Of a stretch of DNA of 64,000 nt, positions 54,401 to 60,968 are shown piece after piece. Position numbers and translations under genes: made by a program. A model generated the notes under the pieces. The model ran no database searches and had not been told where the DNA came from. It worked only from the letters and a program-made list of their open reading frames with translations. Origin of the DNA: [Clostridium] asparagiforme DSM 15981 (GTDB lineage: Bacteria > Bacillota > Clostridia > Lachnospirales > Lachnospiraceae). The stretch spans positions 5,766,001-5,830,000 of the forward strand of contig CP102272.1 of the NCBI GenBank assembly GCA_025149125.1, in the 5' to 3' direction. Position 1 is the stretch's first letter; each line of letters begins with the position of its first letter.

Positions 54401-56533
54401 ATAAATTGCCGGATTCTCCACCTCAATGCGCTTTACATAATCCGGCAGACGCAGAAGCGCTGCGTCCGACACCGCGCCCCAGTCTGCAACGGCGCTCACC
54501 GTCTGACCGCAGTGCGCGCGCAGATGCCCGAAATTTCCAATGGATTTCCACGGTCCGCCGTCGATTTGGTAGTTCAGCTCCACGCGCTCAAGGCTGCGCA
54601 GCCACGGCCTATACATAACGGTAACGTCATACTCACCGCCTCCCATATAGTTCCAGTCCAAAACCGGCACATCCGGCTGCTGCACCCGCACCATTTTCTC
54701 CCGCACATCCGTGACAACGGTTTCCGCCCCGTTATAAGTTCGAATACTGCGGACTTTCCTTGCCTCCACCAGGGCGTCCTCATACAGATACACCGGATTT
54801 CCATCCCAGTCTTGAAACTCCCCGGCTCCCCCGATCCGGTATTGGATCATATCCTCGGGATAATAGTCCGGCGGAGCTTTGTAGCGCCCCAAAATCCCCC
54901 GGAAGGTGACGGCCTGCGCACGCTTTCCGCCCTCAAGAACCAGCTCGCTGTCGATATAGGGTCCCGTTGTCACAAGCTCCATGGCGCTTAACCCGATGGG
55001 TTCCCTGAACAGGTTGTAGTCGCCGTACGCGTCCCGCGACTCCTCCCCCGGCTCCTGGTCAAACGCGTTTTGGTAAATGGTCTCCCACTGGCCCTCATCC
55101 CACAGGTACAACAGCTCGCTGTCTCTCCCGTAAGTATCCGGGCTGCCCGCGGTGCGATACGCACCGGCAAACATCCGGTCCGCGTTGGCCAGCGACTTCG
55201 GAGCCGCCACACAGACATTCTCCCCGTCCCCAAAGCGCAGGCCCGTACAGTGGTCAAAGGCCTGGTTGGCCGACTCGATGCTGTCCGGCAGAAGTGGAAC
55301 CTGGACCAGACCGGTACACCTCATAAAACAGCGGTCAATGTTTTTCACCGTCTCCGGCAGCCTGGGTGAAACCGCCAGATTGGAGTCGAAAAACGTGTCC
55401 TCCATCTCCGTCACGGAATCCGGCAGCTCTGCCTCCCCCAGGTCCGCGCCCGCTGTCAGCGCGCCCCAGAACGTTCCCTCCAGATCCTGCGCCTGCTCCG
55501 GCAGCGATCCCAGCCGCTCCAGCCAAATGCAGTCCCTGAATGTAAACCGCAGCTTCCGAATACGGCTCCCCGGGGCAAACTCCGGCGTCTCCCGGATTCC
55601 CGAACCGCAAAATCCATAATCGATGTTTTCCACCGACTGGGGGATTCGGACAGTTTCCTCCAGCTCCGAACAGCCGGCAAACATGTATTCCATGCTCCGC
55701 AGCCCTTCCGGCAGTTCCGGCATAGCGGTGATCTCCGAGTTCTCATAGCAGTGGTTTGCGCTCACCACCGTGTCTGGAATGGTTCCGGGACTTCGCAGCG
55801 GCATAGCCCAGGCAGAGAAACAGCCGTCCATGGATACCACAGGCTTCCGGTCAATCATTGCGGGAACTTCCGTGGCCAACACGCCCTCCTCATCCAGAAT
55901 AAAGTACCGGTATTCCTCATGGTCCAGAGAATACTGGGTCGGCTTCGCCTGGATGCGCCAGCCTCCCAGCTCCTCATCCCACCAATAATTCCACCATGTC
56001 TGGTCCACCGTTTCACCGGATTGATCCAGAACCTCATAAGCGTAGCTCTTGTCCGGCGAGTCCTTGATGTAATTCAGATACCAAACCTGCTCCCCGTCCA
56101 CCTCCAGCTTCCCTCCGGTATTGGCCCGGGGATTCCGGACAAAAAACCGGCTGATTCCTTCTGCTTCCATATCCGGCGCATACAATTCCGCCTCGCCGGG
56201 CGTCCCGTTTCCGGGCATTTCTCCCCCAGCTGTCCCGCCTCCAGTCGTCTCTCCTCCAGGTTTCTCTCCTCCGGCCGTCTCTCCTCCGACAGTCCCACCT
56301 CCGGGTCTCTCTTCCCCGGACATCTCTCCCCCGCCCGGACGCTCCCGTTCCGCTTCATTCTCCCCCGCCGCCTGCTCCGCCTCCGATTGGGTGGCGCGGG
56401 CAGCGTGCACTTCTGTCACGGTCCCGGCTTCCCGGCCCGGCTCAGCCGCCCATCCCTTCATCGCCGGCCACTGCACGGCATTTAACACAAGCACCACGGC
56501 CAACACCAGCGAACATCCCCGTTTCCACTCCAT
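48458..56533 (-). CDS. Giant secreted LRR / bacterial Ig-like / wall-binding protein
   Basis: A 2691-residue surface protein. The start at 56533 (MEWKRGCSLVLAVVLVLNAV) has AGGAGG four bases upstream; the frame open to 56623 is not needed. After the signal peptide comes a Gly/Glu/Thr/Pro repeat linker (about 65-120), then a BspA-like leucine-rich region (about 260-490, with MFAGCSELEE, FMRCTGLVQVPLLPDSI). A long series of Big_2-type Ig-like domains follows (about 680-2440, with VTVTAGYGGASG, DPEVLEI-like and ITAKGTADGAVTVKC-like strands). The C-terminus (about 2500-2690) has choline-binding-type repeats such as DGKWYYYRADGTM and NGNWYFLDGEGRM. It would be held non-covalently on the wall and act in binding; ligand unknown. 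It is not fused to a sorting signal. Confidence 0.88.
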   Translation of the reverse strand: MEWKRGCSLVLAVVLVLNAVQWPAMKGWAAEPGREAGTVTEVHAARATQSEAEQAAGENEAERERPGGGEMSGEERPGGGTVGGETAGGEKPGGETTGGGTAGGEMPGNGTPGEAELYAPDMEAEGISRFFVRNPRANTGGKLEVDGEQVWYLNYIKDSPDKSYAYEVLDQSGETVDQTWWNYWWDEELGGWRIQAKPTQYSLDHEEYRYFILDEEGVLATEVPAMIDRKPVVSMDGCFSAWAMPLRSPGTIPDTVVSANHCYENSEITAMPELPEGLRSMEYMFAGCSELEETVRIPQSVENIDYGFCGSGIRETPEFAPGSRIRKLRFTFRDCIWLERLGSLPEQAQDLEGTFWGALTAGADLGEAELPDSVTEMEDTFFDSNLAVSPRLPETVKNIDRCFMRCTGLVQVPLLPDSIESANQAFDHCTGLRFGDGENVCVAAPKSLANADRMFAGAYRTAGSPDTYGRDSELLYLWDEGQWETIYQNAFDQEPGEESRDAYGDYNLFREPIGLSAMELVTTGPYIDSELVLEGGKRAQAVTFRGILGRYKAPPDYYPEDMIQYRIGGAGEFQDWDGNPVYLYEDALVEARKVRSIRTYNGAETVVTDVREKMVRVQQPDVPVLDWNYMGGGEYDVTVMYRPWLRSLERVELNYQIDGGPWKSIGNFGHLRAHCGQTVSAVADWGAVSDAALLRLPDYVKRIEVENPAIYTGIHECIPLVCRLSEADAGDKTYRVEITGDPGGIARVWRDESGNWSIGNSGYGQVTVRVTANDGGRAAAEHTFSFVSPVQSVSVALETHPDGILRTGETDRALVSIIPSDRTGYQLSVSDATVLRLDAREGTVTGLRRGTAVLEARSSVDPSAAGQITVQVQSDPGWIELEPEDAELYSGEKLRVSCNWGPPGTADPEIAQEGLPVDWRTEEQGENFIRGEATLREEGAWGTTKLTFRAKSNHEVLGLCTITWKPYIRSIKLTGPEQMAAGSRAKTQVVKDVESDETLRYSSSAPDILEVSPDGELTAKRAGEAVITVTAGYGGASGSISVQVSEPEEKDIFNIRLTLDRDVLREEEVCGYQVLVEPEYTSGTWSVTSSDPKVLEILDGGKIKAVAPGTASVTVRETADPAGKAPAEDERNVTVIPNQTAVLEVYPSDPLWERNGEPVIYKNLPGGRAIGFTCRILTDADDQSVRWSVDREDLAEIDENGVLRPAGNGVVTVTAASCAYPQATAGYRVEIRTVATDIRYRAVERDWGKYVLTASVWPEDASPDRIYCRDQSAGEAFEDITGREYTLERIEDLLEFSTCTGQPAIEDVSRRTLIDVSQEIDRRYELHSFHTEELYTVYTSDLDDQNGFVLRIYDREQGRYLESGEHSGVFWPATFERCGDFGEEKPLSILVSGETDGLVHLRVQSGDQLNSQSGAFTDIHFLSSGPHWELEGGELSRKEYRICSDWPLPENVNLRCLDRAGYERYRYDLSLYDGGIPEFHCGGRDQVCYTAANSQQGEVYLDINGETFPSLEACEKRYDILIYCGEENVTSRMLKRVDSQGRPQVLLMDQGVFTITVSGVKTGAAAVRQVTAENAGDFYNLFLECPATEFQHVDQICSLQQFRGSRSIYTYMAPFSRESDPVNASYGVRYGNAVRLDDVPGYELTYELAADPDGGMRAEYSGNAVTARGYTSDTQAEPPENIRVTVKREGETVAVLYGRYQVQWQLPAVELPKEQYLAVGRECRIPLYYQNQYRNERGAVVRRDIEEGTVRLTLDGRPVTGTGECGDFVITCLQDGELGLICQREQAGEAELRVYVDGEQIYQNTGDPSYRGEQLVEAACRLHALGKARGEVENMVLDVGETASVVIHCGLGDEASKGEIIAYKVLNASAGSEPVRMNHTRIMALEAGEWLVQATVRFYNRAYYDVVCQFRVTARNPAKVLTVAERNGRTGCAVGEMLYLVPGYSPADAGNVQGYAWELKGDPQGAQVDQNGTVTAEAAGNYTVVLRDLPERSLSAEYSFHVEEAQVKAEAIAVSPASAEVGGGENVQFTARILPEEAGDREVVWEVEAAGRACNISRSGVFRGLRTGDYTVRCSLAEDPAVCATAAVHVEVRPERLEISGPSCADADSPAKLQAVVFPHDAVYQGISWELIAGGDLAEISGEGLVTCGEGIGKARVRAAIDGTDISAEREIALGRELPELRAEIRGTDGAVKGEIQGSGDQAYLYVNGNRATGSYLEQNHCDLRVKPDTGGLRIDGTGCVHGILPGDYSVEVSREAEGFIVHDTVWVTVTNENDYQFLEIWPEDNVYLITEPAGGVRMQYRLLPQLREKDEIVWSVESGRNIAEIDGDGLLTAKGTADGAVTVKCAVLDRESGREHISQNCTILAAGQVIGVSEIRISCAGEALEGERIPVGVTVLPENAGNRAYRILVSDPEAGEFRDGWFYARRPGNVTLTAISEDNPACEDTAEVTVKRKEDTAPDGEGGSGELGGNGGSEADRSDTISYGGHGGASRGSGTEVFTFWRLRDGKWYYYRADGTMAADSWVLYRDQWYRLGADGVMLNNRWFSESGKQYYLSDNGAMIRGCWGHVDGQWHYFDQNGRSLSDVEARDGFRLSGQDLVYMGPDTGSWINVGIYTYCLDERRRVMTGCWVDQDGERYYAGAGGWILRNQWNEVNGNWYFLDGEGRMVRESIVWEGKRYQLDENGIARDTGR
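56185..56345 (-). repeat. Gly/Glu-rich in-frame repeat in the LRR protein
   Basis: Short tandem units encode GGETAGGEKP-like decapeptides (GGGTVGGETA, GGEKPGGETT, GGGTAGGEMP) just after the signal peptide. Confidence 0.8.
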
Positions 56534-56580
56534 ATAACCTCCTGTTCCGCACCCTTTTCCTGATTTTTGGGTACACAAAG

Positions 56581-56620
56581 CAATCGCCCGCCGGCTGCGC
56601 CAACGGCCCATTCCATTCAA
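56581..56620. repeat. 40-bp dispersed intergenic repeat, copy 1
   Basis: 36 of 40 bases match a second copy at 57294-57333 in the same orientation. The core is CAATCGCCCGC, one base, GGCT, one base, CGCCAACGG. It lies between the LRR gene ATG and its promoter, within a 390-base gap (56534-56922) that holds no other gene. Confidence 0.8.
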
Positions 56621-56652
56621 CAACCATCACCCACCGGCCCTGCCGGTGAATC

Positions 56653-56682
56653 ATCGTATCCATCAAACAATCGAATTGTCAA
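56653..56682 (-). promoter_or_regulatory. Candidate promoter of the LRR protein gene
   Basis: Minus strand perfect TTGACA (56677-56682), 18-base spacer, TACGAT (56653-56658), about 120 bases before the ATG. The dispersed repeat is in the leader. Confidence 0.5.
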
Positions 56683-56882
56683 TCTGTGCTATAAAAATTT
56701 GCGGTACGCAAAAAAGACTGTGGCAATTCCACCGCCGCCGGACAGCATTCCATTTTCAAGGTACACTTTTCCAATTTAATCCAAAAAATCGGGAAATCCA
56801 TGATCCAGAACCGATACATGGAGCTGCGCAAACGCGCAGACAGAACACAGAACTGTGTTTCTGTAGAACATATTATATAGGA

Positions 56883-56903
56883 CCCTTGACAAATAATCAA
56901 GGG
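56883..56903. terminator. Hairpin after the 47-residue gene
   Basis: Perfect CCCTTGA / TCAAGGG stem with 7-base loop. It lies 20 bases past the stop of the small gene. The T-run is poor on the minus strand, so it is only a probable terminator. Confidence 0.5.
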
Positions 56904-56922
56904 CAAAATTAAAATTTATATT

Positions 56923-57066
56923 TTATTGATCCATAACGTCCCGCATCTGCTCCGTAACCGGCTTGTAGCCGTCCTTGTTCAAAAGGCCGTTGAACACAGA
57001 GTCATACAGGGCCAGCAGCATCGCAGCCACGGCCACGGCCGCCAGACATTTCAGCCAAAATTTCAT
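56923..57066 (-). CDS. 47-residue single-span membrane peptide
   Basis: ATG at 57066 with GGAGG seven bases before it, TAA at 56923. The product has a short start MKFWLK, a hydrophobic helix (CLAAVAVAAMLLALYDSVF, about 7-25) and a charged outer tail with KPVTEQMRDVMDQ. A good promoter (TTGACG, 18 bases, TATAGT) stands upstream and a hairpin follows, so this is likely a real monocistronic gene. No family is recognised. Confidence 0.75.
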   Translation of the reverse strand: MKFWLKCLAAVAVAAMLLALYDSVFNGLLNKDGYKPVTEQMRDVMDQ

Positions 57067-57116
57067 CTTCCCGCCTCCTCGCGCAAATCCGCCGTATCCT
57101 GATCCATTTTCGTGCT

Positions 57117-57146
57117 ACTATAGAGTATGGACGAAAAACGCGTCAA
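57117..57146 (-). promoter_or_regulatory. Promoter of the 47-residue peptide gene
   Basis: Minus strand TTGACG (57141-57146), 18-base spacer, TATAGT (57117-57122), 51 bases before the ATG. Confidence 0.7.
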
Positions 57147-57293
57147 ACATAAGAAAAATTGTAACGGCCCATCCCCGCCGCCACGGGATATGATAAAACA
57201 GTCGTCCGCCGCTTTTCCGGGCCTTCTTAAATTTCAGTATACCACAAAAACCCCATAGCCGATACCCTCAATCGCAGCGGCCATTGCACTCAA

Positions 57294-57333
57294 CAATCGC
57301 CCGCAGGCTACGCCAACGGTCCATTGCATTCAA
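57294..57333. repeat. 40-bp dispersed intergenic repeat, copy 2
   Basis: Second copy of the unit at 56581-56620 (36/40 identical, same orientation). A shorter decayed copy (CAATCGC ... AGCGGCCATTGCACTCAA, about 57269-57293) adjoins it. The gap 57067-57397 holds this repeat, the promoter of the small gene and the deacetylase terminator, and no gene. Confidence 0.8.
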
Positions 57334-57371
57334 TAAAAAGTGAGGGCGCAGCCATCGCTTTACGCCCTCAC
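57334..57371 (-). terminator. Terminator of the deacetylase gene
   Basis: Minus strand GTGAGGGCG / CGCCCTCAC stem (57363-57371 with 57340-57348), 14-base loop, five T at 57335-57339. It lies 26 bases past the deacetylase stop. Confidence 0.85.
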
Positions 57372-57397
57372 ACTCTCATTTACATTAACACAGCTTT

Positions 57398-58801
57398 CTA
57401 TGGCCTGAACTGGCTGTAGCTGTGGCCCGGCTGCATTCCGCCCCGGTAGGAGGCCAGCTCGCTCACCGTCACCAGCTGATATCCCCTGGCCGTCAACTCG
57501 GGGATCAGGGTTACCGCGGCATCCGCGGTGGGATCGTAGATATCGTGCATCAGAATGATATCTCCGTCCTTCACCTGGCTCAGTACCGTCTCGATGGTCT
57601 TCTGCGAATTCTTGTGCTGCCAGTCCCGTGTATCGATGGACCACATCACCGCGGGCATCCCCATGGAACCAAGCACCGCCAAAGACGCGGCATCCTTATA
57701 GCCGCCCGGCGGGCGCAGGAGCGTCGGAGCCACGCCGCAGACCGCCTGGATCTTCTGGTTGGTGGAACCCACCTGGCTGCGAATCCCATCCGCCCCGATC
57801 TTGGTAATATACTTATGGTCGTAGGTGTGGTTTGCCACCTCACAGCCCTGGGCCGCCATCCGCCTGATCACGTCGGCGTTGGAGTCTACCCGGGAGCCGA
57901 CCATAAAGAACGTCGCCCGGCCGCCGTTGGCCTGAAGGCTGTCCAGAATCCGGCTGGTCACCGAGGTTCTGGGGCCGTCGTCAAAGGTCAGCGCAATCAT
58001 CGGCCTGGAGGGATCGATCCCGGAGGCAGGCGCTGCCGCGTCGGCGGGAGGCTCTGCTCCCTTAGCCACGATGCCCACGCGAATTCCATCCACGCGAAGC
58101 CCCGCGCCTTCCTGTCCGGCTGTTGCCTCGTTCGCCGCCCAGTCGGTCCAGGACCCGTTTTGCAGAACCCGGTAATAAATATCATAGCCGGAGGCGGAAT
58201 CTCCGTAAAGGCCGAAGCGTACAGCTTCCAGGGGCATCTCACCGCCCGCGCCGCCGGTCTCCGCTCCGTCCTCAGCCCAGTCGAGCCAGCCGGAACCGCT
58301 TAAATTCACCTGATAACGCACGCCCACCTGCGCCCCTGCGGGGATATTGATCAGGTTCGCCTTCAAAGCCGTCACCCAGCTGTCGCCGGGGGCCTGAAGC
58401 AGCGTATTGTCCGGCTTTGTATCCGTCCATCCCTGGGGATGGAAAAAAACGCTGTAGTTGATCTGAAGCGGCTGCCCCGAATCTCCCGCCGGAGGTTGTT
58501 CCGGCGTCTGAGGCTGTGCGCCACCGTCTGTCTGGGCCTGTCCCGCGTCTCCGGCCTGGGCCTGACCGCCGTCCCCAGGTTGTTCCGGCGTCTGAGCCGC
58601 CTCTTTGCCGCCCGCCTGATCCTGAGACGGAGCCTGCTCCGGCTGCTCCTTTACAACCCCCGGTCCGCCCTGCTCCGCGGCCGTCTTGGCCGCTCCCACT
58701 CCGGTGGAACCCGCCAGGGCGCTCATGCCCGGCAGGGAGCACATCAGCCCGGCCGTCAGCAGAACCGCCAGCAGCTTTCGTTTCCGATTTGATAAAACCA
58801 T
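57398..58801 (-). CDS. Secreted polysaccharide deacetylase with ChW repeats
   Basis: A 467-residue exported protein. ATG 58801 has AAGGAG nine bases upstream; a GTG at 58807 is too close to it. Signal peptide (about 1-30), then a Gln/Gly/Pro/Ala-rich linker with repeats (about 35-112), two or three clostridial hydrophobic-with-Trp (ChW) repeats (about 112-250; GWTDTKPD, SGWLDWAEDG, GSWTDWAANE) that should bind the cell surface. The NodB domain (about 265-460) has the metal and catalytic motifs TFDDGP, HTYDH, RPPGG and LMHDI. It likely removes acetyl groups from peptidoglycan or another surface glycan. Confidence 0.93.
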   Translation of the reverse strand: MVLSNRKRKLLAVLLTAGLMCSLPGMSALAGSTGVGAAKTAAEQGGPGVVKEQPEQAPSQDQAGGKEAAQTPEQPGDGGQAQAGDAGQAQTDGGAQPQTPEQPPAGDSGQPLQINYSVFFHPQGWTDTKPDNTLLQAPGDSWVTALKANLINIPAGAQVGVRYQVNLSGSGWLDWAEDGAETGGAGGEMPLEAVRFGLYGDSASGYDIYYRVLQNGSWTDWAANEATAGQEGAGLRVDGIRVGIVAKGAEPPADAAAPASGIDPSRPMIALTFDDGPRTSVTSRILDSLQANGGRATFFMVGSRVDSNADVIRRMAAQGCEVANHTYDHKYITKIGADGIRSQVGSTNQKIQAVCGVAPTLLRPPGGYKDAASLAVLGSMGMPAVMWSIDTRDWQHKNSQKTIETVLSQVKDGDIILMHDIYDPTADAAVTLIPELTARGYQLVTVSELASYRGGMQPGHSYSQFRP

Positions 58802-58842
58802 TCCCACGTTCTCCTTCTAATTCCAATATTTTCCATCCAGTC

Positions 58843-59379
58843 TCAGTGCGTTCCAAAGACCTTCCGGCAAAGCAGCACATATTCATCGTAATAAAAATGT
58901 GTGCTCAGTTCTTCCAATGCGTCTGCGATGCCACAGTAATACCAGGCATGCATTTTTTTCTCCTTAACGTTAAAACGCTCCCACACGGCGTCTCCGATCA
59001 CCATGTAGTCGCGCGCCGTGCTGCGCATATTGCTCAGCTTGTCCCCCAGGGCCAGAATCTTCACATCCCGGCTGGAATCCGCCAGATGGCTCAGCGTAAA
59101 TGCCTTGCGCTGTTCCCAGGACTTGCTCTTGTCCTCGCTCTCCGCCAGAACCAGCTCCTTCACGCGGCATCCAAACCGCGCCTCCAGCTCCTCGCCCGTC
59201 ACGCCCGCATCCTCCACCACATCATGGAGCAGCGCCGCCGCGATCATCTCCTCCTCGTCGGTAAAGCCGGATACGATCACCGCCGTCTCCATGGGATGTA
59301 CAATGTAGGGGATTGTGGTTCCCTTCCGAAAGGTTCCCCTGTGTACCCGCTCCGCAAATGCGGCCGCCTCTTCAATCAT
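58843..59379 (-). CDS. HD-domain phosphohydrolase (RelA/SpoT hydrolase-like)
   Basis: A 178-residue stand-alone HD protein. ATG 59379 (MIEEAAAFAERVHRGTFRKG) has AAAAGGAGC upstream; the longer frame to 59436 has none. Metal-site motifs: YIVHPMETA, AALLHDVVED and LALGDKLSNMRS, as in the hydrolase half of SpoT-like enzymes and MESH1. It lacks synthetase, TGS and ACT parts. It could hydrolyse (p)ppGpp or another nucleotide; this is inferred from family only. A large 345-base gap upstream carries an extended -10 (59537-59545) like that of the regulator at 1 kb. Confidence 0.85.
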   Translation of the reverse strand: MIEEAAAFAERVHRGTFRKGTTIPYIVHPMETAVIVSGFTDEEEMIAAALLHDVVEDAGVTGEELEARFGCRVKELVLAESEDKSKSWEQRKAFTLSHLADSSRDVKILALGDKLSNMRSTARDYMVIGDAVWERFNVKEKKMHAWYYCGIADALEELSTHFYYDEYVLLCRKVFGTH

Positions 59380-59659
59380 AACAATAGCTCCTTTTGCCTT
59401 GGCATGTCCTTTTGGGGTTCTCTTCCATTCTACCACAAACCGGTGGCATTTAGTAGTCCCATCTTAAACTTTGGCGCTTGCCGGGAAAAACTGCGGCGCC
59501 CCCGTGCGGCAACGGCCCTGGCTGAGGAACAGTTACATTCTATCACAATTACATTAAGAATCACCGCAGGATTACTTTAGATTTTCTTACAATATCTGAA
59601 AGGTCAACGAATTTGCGTTATTTCCAGCAGTTTCTGGGACGGACGGGCAATTTAATTAC

Positions 59660-59688
59660 TTGTAAGAAGAAACATTTTCTGATATGCT
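59660..59688 (+). promoter_or_regulatory. Promoter of the repeat-tailed membrane protein
   Basis: TTGTAA (59660-59665), 17-base spacer, TATGCT (59683-59688) with an extended TGA just before. It is 36 bases before the ATG at 59725. Confidence 0.55.
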
Positions 59689-59724
59689 ATAGGAGTATTT
59701 TTACGATTACCACAGGAGGTTTTT

Positions 59725-60876
59725 ATGAATCACCATTCATCATACAGCGCACCGCGCAGCGAGCGTTCCCTATCCGGCGGCAGCTCCTACTCTCCGCGCG
59801 GCGGCCGCAATAAAAAGCGCAACTCTTATCCCAAACGAAGCTGGAAGGACAACCGTGTCCTGTTCACAATGGTCTGCATCGTCCTCCCATTGGTTGTGCT
59901 CAACCTGTTCATTTTCTTCCTGGCCACCTCCACGCCCAGAGTGGAACTGACCGTAGGCGACACCAAGGATTACAAGTCCCTGGACATCTCCATCAAGGTC
60001 AAGTCCCTGCTGCCCGTCAAGTCCCTGAAGGTCACGCTGGAGTCCAACGAGGTGGAGCTGGAACGCAATAAAAATACATACACCGCAACGCTCACCAGCA
60101 ACGGCGTGCTGGAGATCCAGGCGACCGGCTGGAACGGCATGAGCGCGGCTCCCATCTATGAGGCCATCTCTCCCCTGGACGATTCCTTCCCCACGGTGGA
60201 CGAGAACTATACCATTGAAAACGACGTGCTCACCATCGTGGTGGACGACAGCCAGTCCGGCGTGGACTACGCGGGAATCTACGGAGTGGACGCCAACAAG
60301 CAGAATGTAAAGCCCCTCTCCGCCGACGCGGAAAGCGGAATCGTCACCCTGCCCATGACCACCGACAGCCTGACCGTATACATACAGGACTACGCGGGCA
60401 ACCAGATCTCCCCTGTCTACAGCAGACGGGTGGAGGGAATGGAGAACAGCTCCTCCGGGTCCGCGGAAGCTTCGGGTGATAGCGCCGCCAAGTCCTCGGA
60501 GGACTCCAACAGCAGCTCCGCCACCAAGGAGACTACAAAGGCTAAGGAAACCACCAAAGCCAAGGAGACCACCAAAGCCAAAGAAACCACAAAGGCCAAG
60601 GAGACCACCAAAGCCAAGGAAACCACAAAGGCCAAGGAGACCACCAAAGCCAAGGAAACCACAAAAGCCAAGGAAACCACAAAGGCTCCGGAAACCACCA
60701 AAGCCCCGGAGACGACGAAGGCCCCGGAGACCACTTCCTCACCGGAAAACGGCGGTCCCCAGTCCGGCACCCTGGCCCCGGTTCAGGATCCCGCCTCCGC
60801 TCCCACCACGGCGGCCTCCGACTCCCCGGCCGAACCCACAGGCGGCGGCGAAGAGATCATCGTCCCTGTACTTTAA
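59725..60876 (+). CDS. Membrane-anchored extracytoplasmic protein with KAKETT repeat tail
   Basis: 383 residues; AGGAGG five bases before the ATG. The N-terminal 44 residues are Ser/Arg/Lys-rich and cytoplasmic, followed by one membrane helix (about 47-68). An outer part of beta character (about 70-235) has two probable Ig-like domains (VELTVGDTKDYKSLDISIKV; IENDVLTIVVDDSQSGVDY). The tail (about 245-383) consists of eight KAKETT and three KAPETT hexapeptides, then a Pro/Ala/Ser-rich end without sorting signal or second helix. The tail resembles wall-spanning stalks. The family is unknown. Confidence 0.8.
   Translation: MNHHSSYSAPRSERSLSGGSSYSPRGGRNKKRNSYPKRSWKDNRVLFTMVCIVLPLVVLNLFIFFLATSTPRVELTVGDTKDYKSLDISIKVKSLLPVKSLKVTLESNEVELERNKNTYTATLTSNGVLEIQATGWNGMSAAPIYEAISPLDDSFPTVDENYTIENDVLTIVVDDSQSGVDYAGIYGVDANKQNVKPLSADAESGIVTLPMTTDSLTVYIQDYAGNQISPVYSRRVEGMENSSSGSAEASGDSAAKSSEDSNSSSATKETTKAKETTKAKETTKAKETTKAKETTKAKETTKAKETTKAKETTKAKETTKAPETTKAPETTKAPETTSSPENGGPQSGTLAPVQDPASAPTTAASDSPAEPTGGGEEIIVPVL
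60538..60735 (+). repeat. 18-bp in-frame tandem repeat (KAKETT/KAPETT)
   Basis: Eleven 18-base units; many differ only at third codon positions (gctaag/gccaag, gaaacc/gagacc), and an alternating 36-base higher-order pattern is visible. Confidence 0.95.
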
Positions 60877-60899
60877 TTCACCAAACGCAAATGCAAATG

Positions 60900-60942
60900 C
60901 GCCCGGCGATTCCAACACCATGGAATCCGCCGGGCGTTTTTT
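60900..60942 (+). terminator. Intrinsic terminator of the repeat-tailed gene
   Basis: CGCCCGGCG/CGCCGGGCG (60900-60908, 60928-60936) plus ATTCCA/TGGAAT inside, then six T (60937-60942). It stands between convergent genes. Confidence 0.95.
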
Positions 60943-60968
60943 CGCTCTGGTTTGATTGAATCTGGCCT

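Noticed and set aside
60538..60735. Regular repeat looked at as a CRISPR array
   Set aside because: No spacers: units are contiguous 18-base codon repeats inside a gene.
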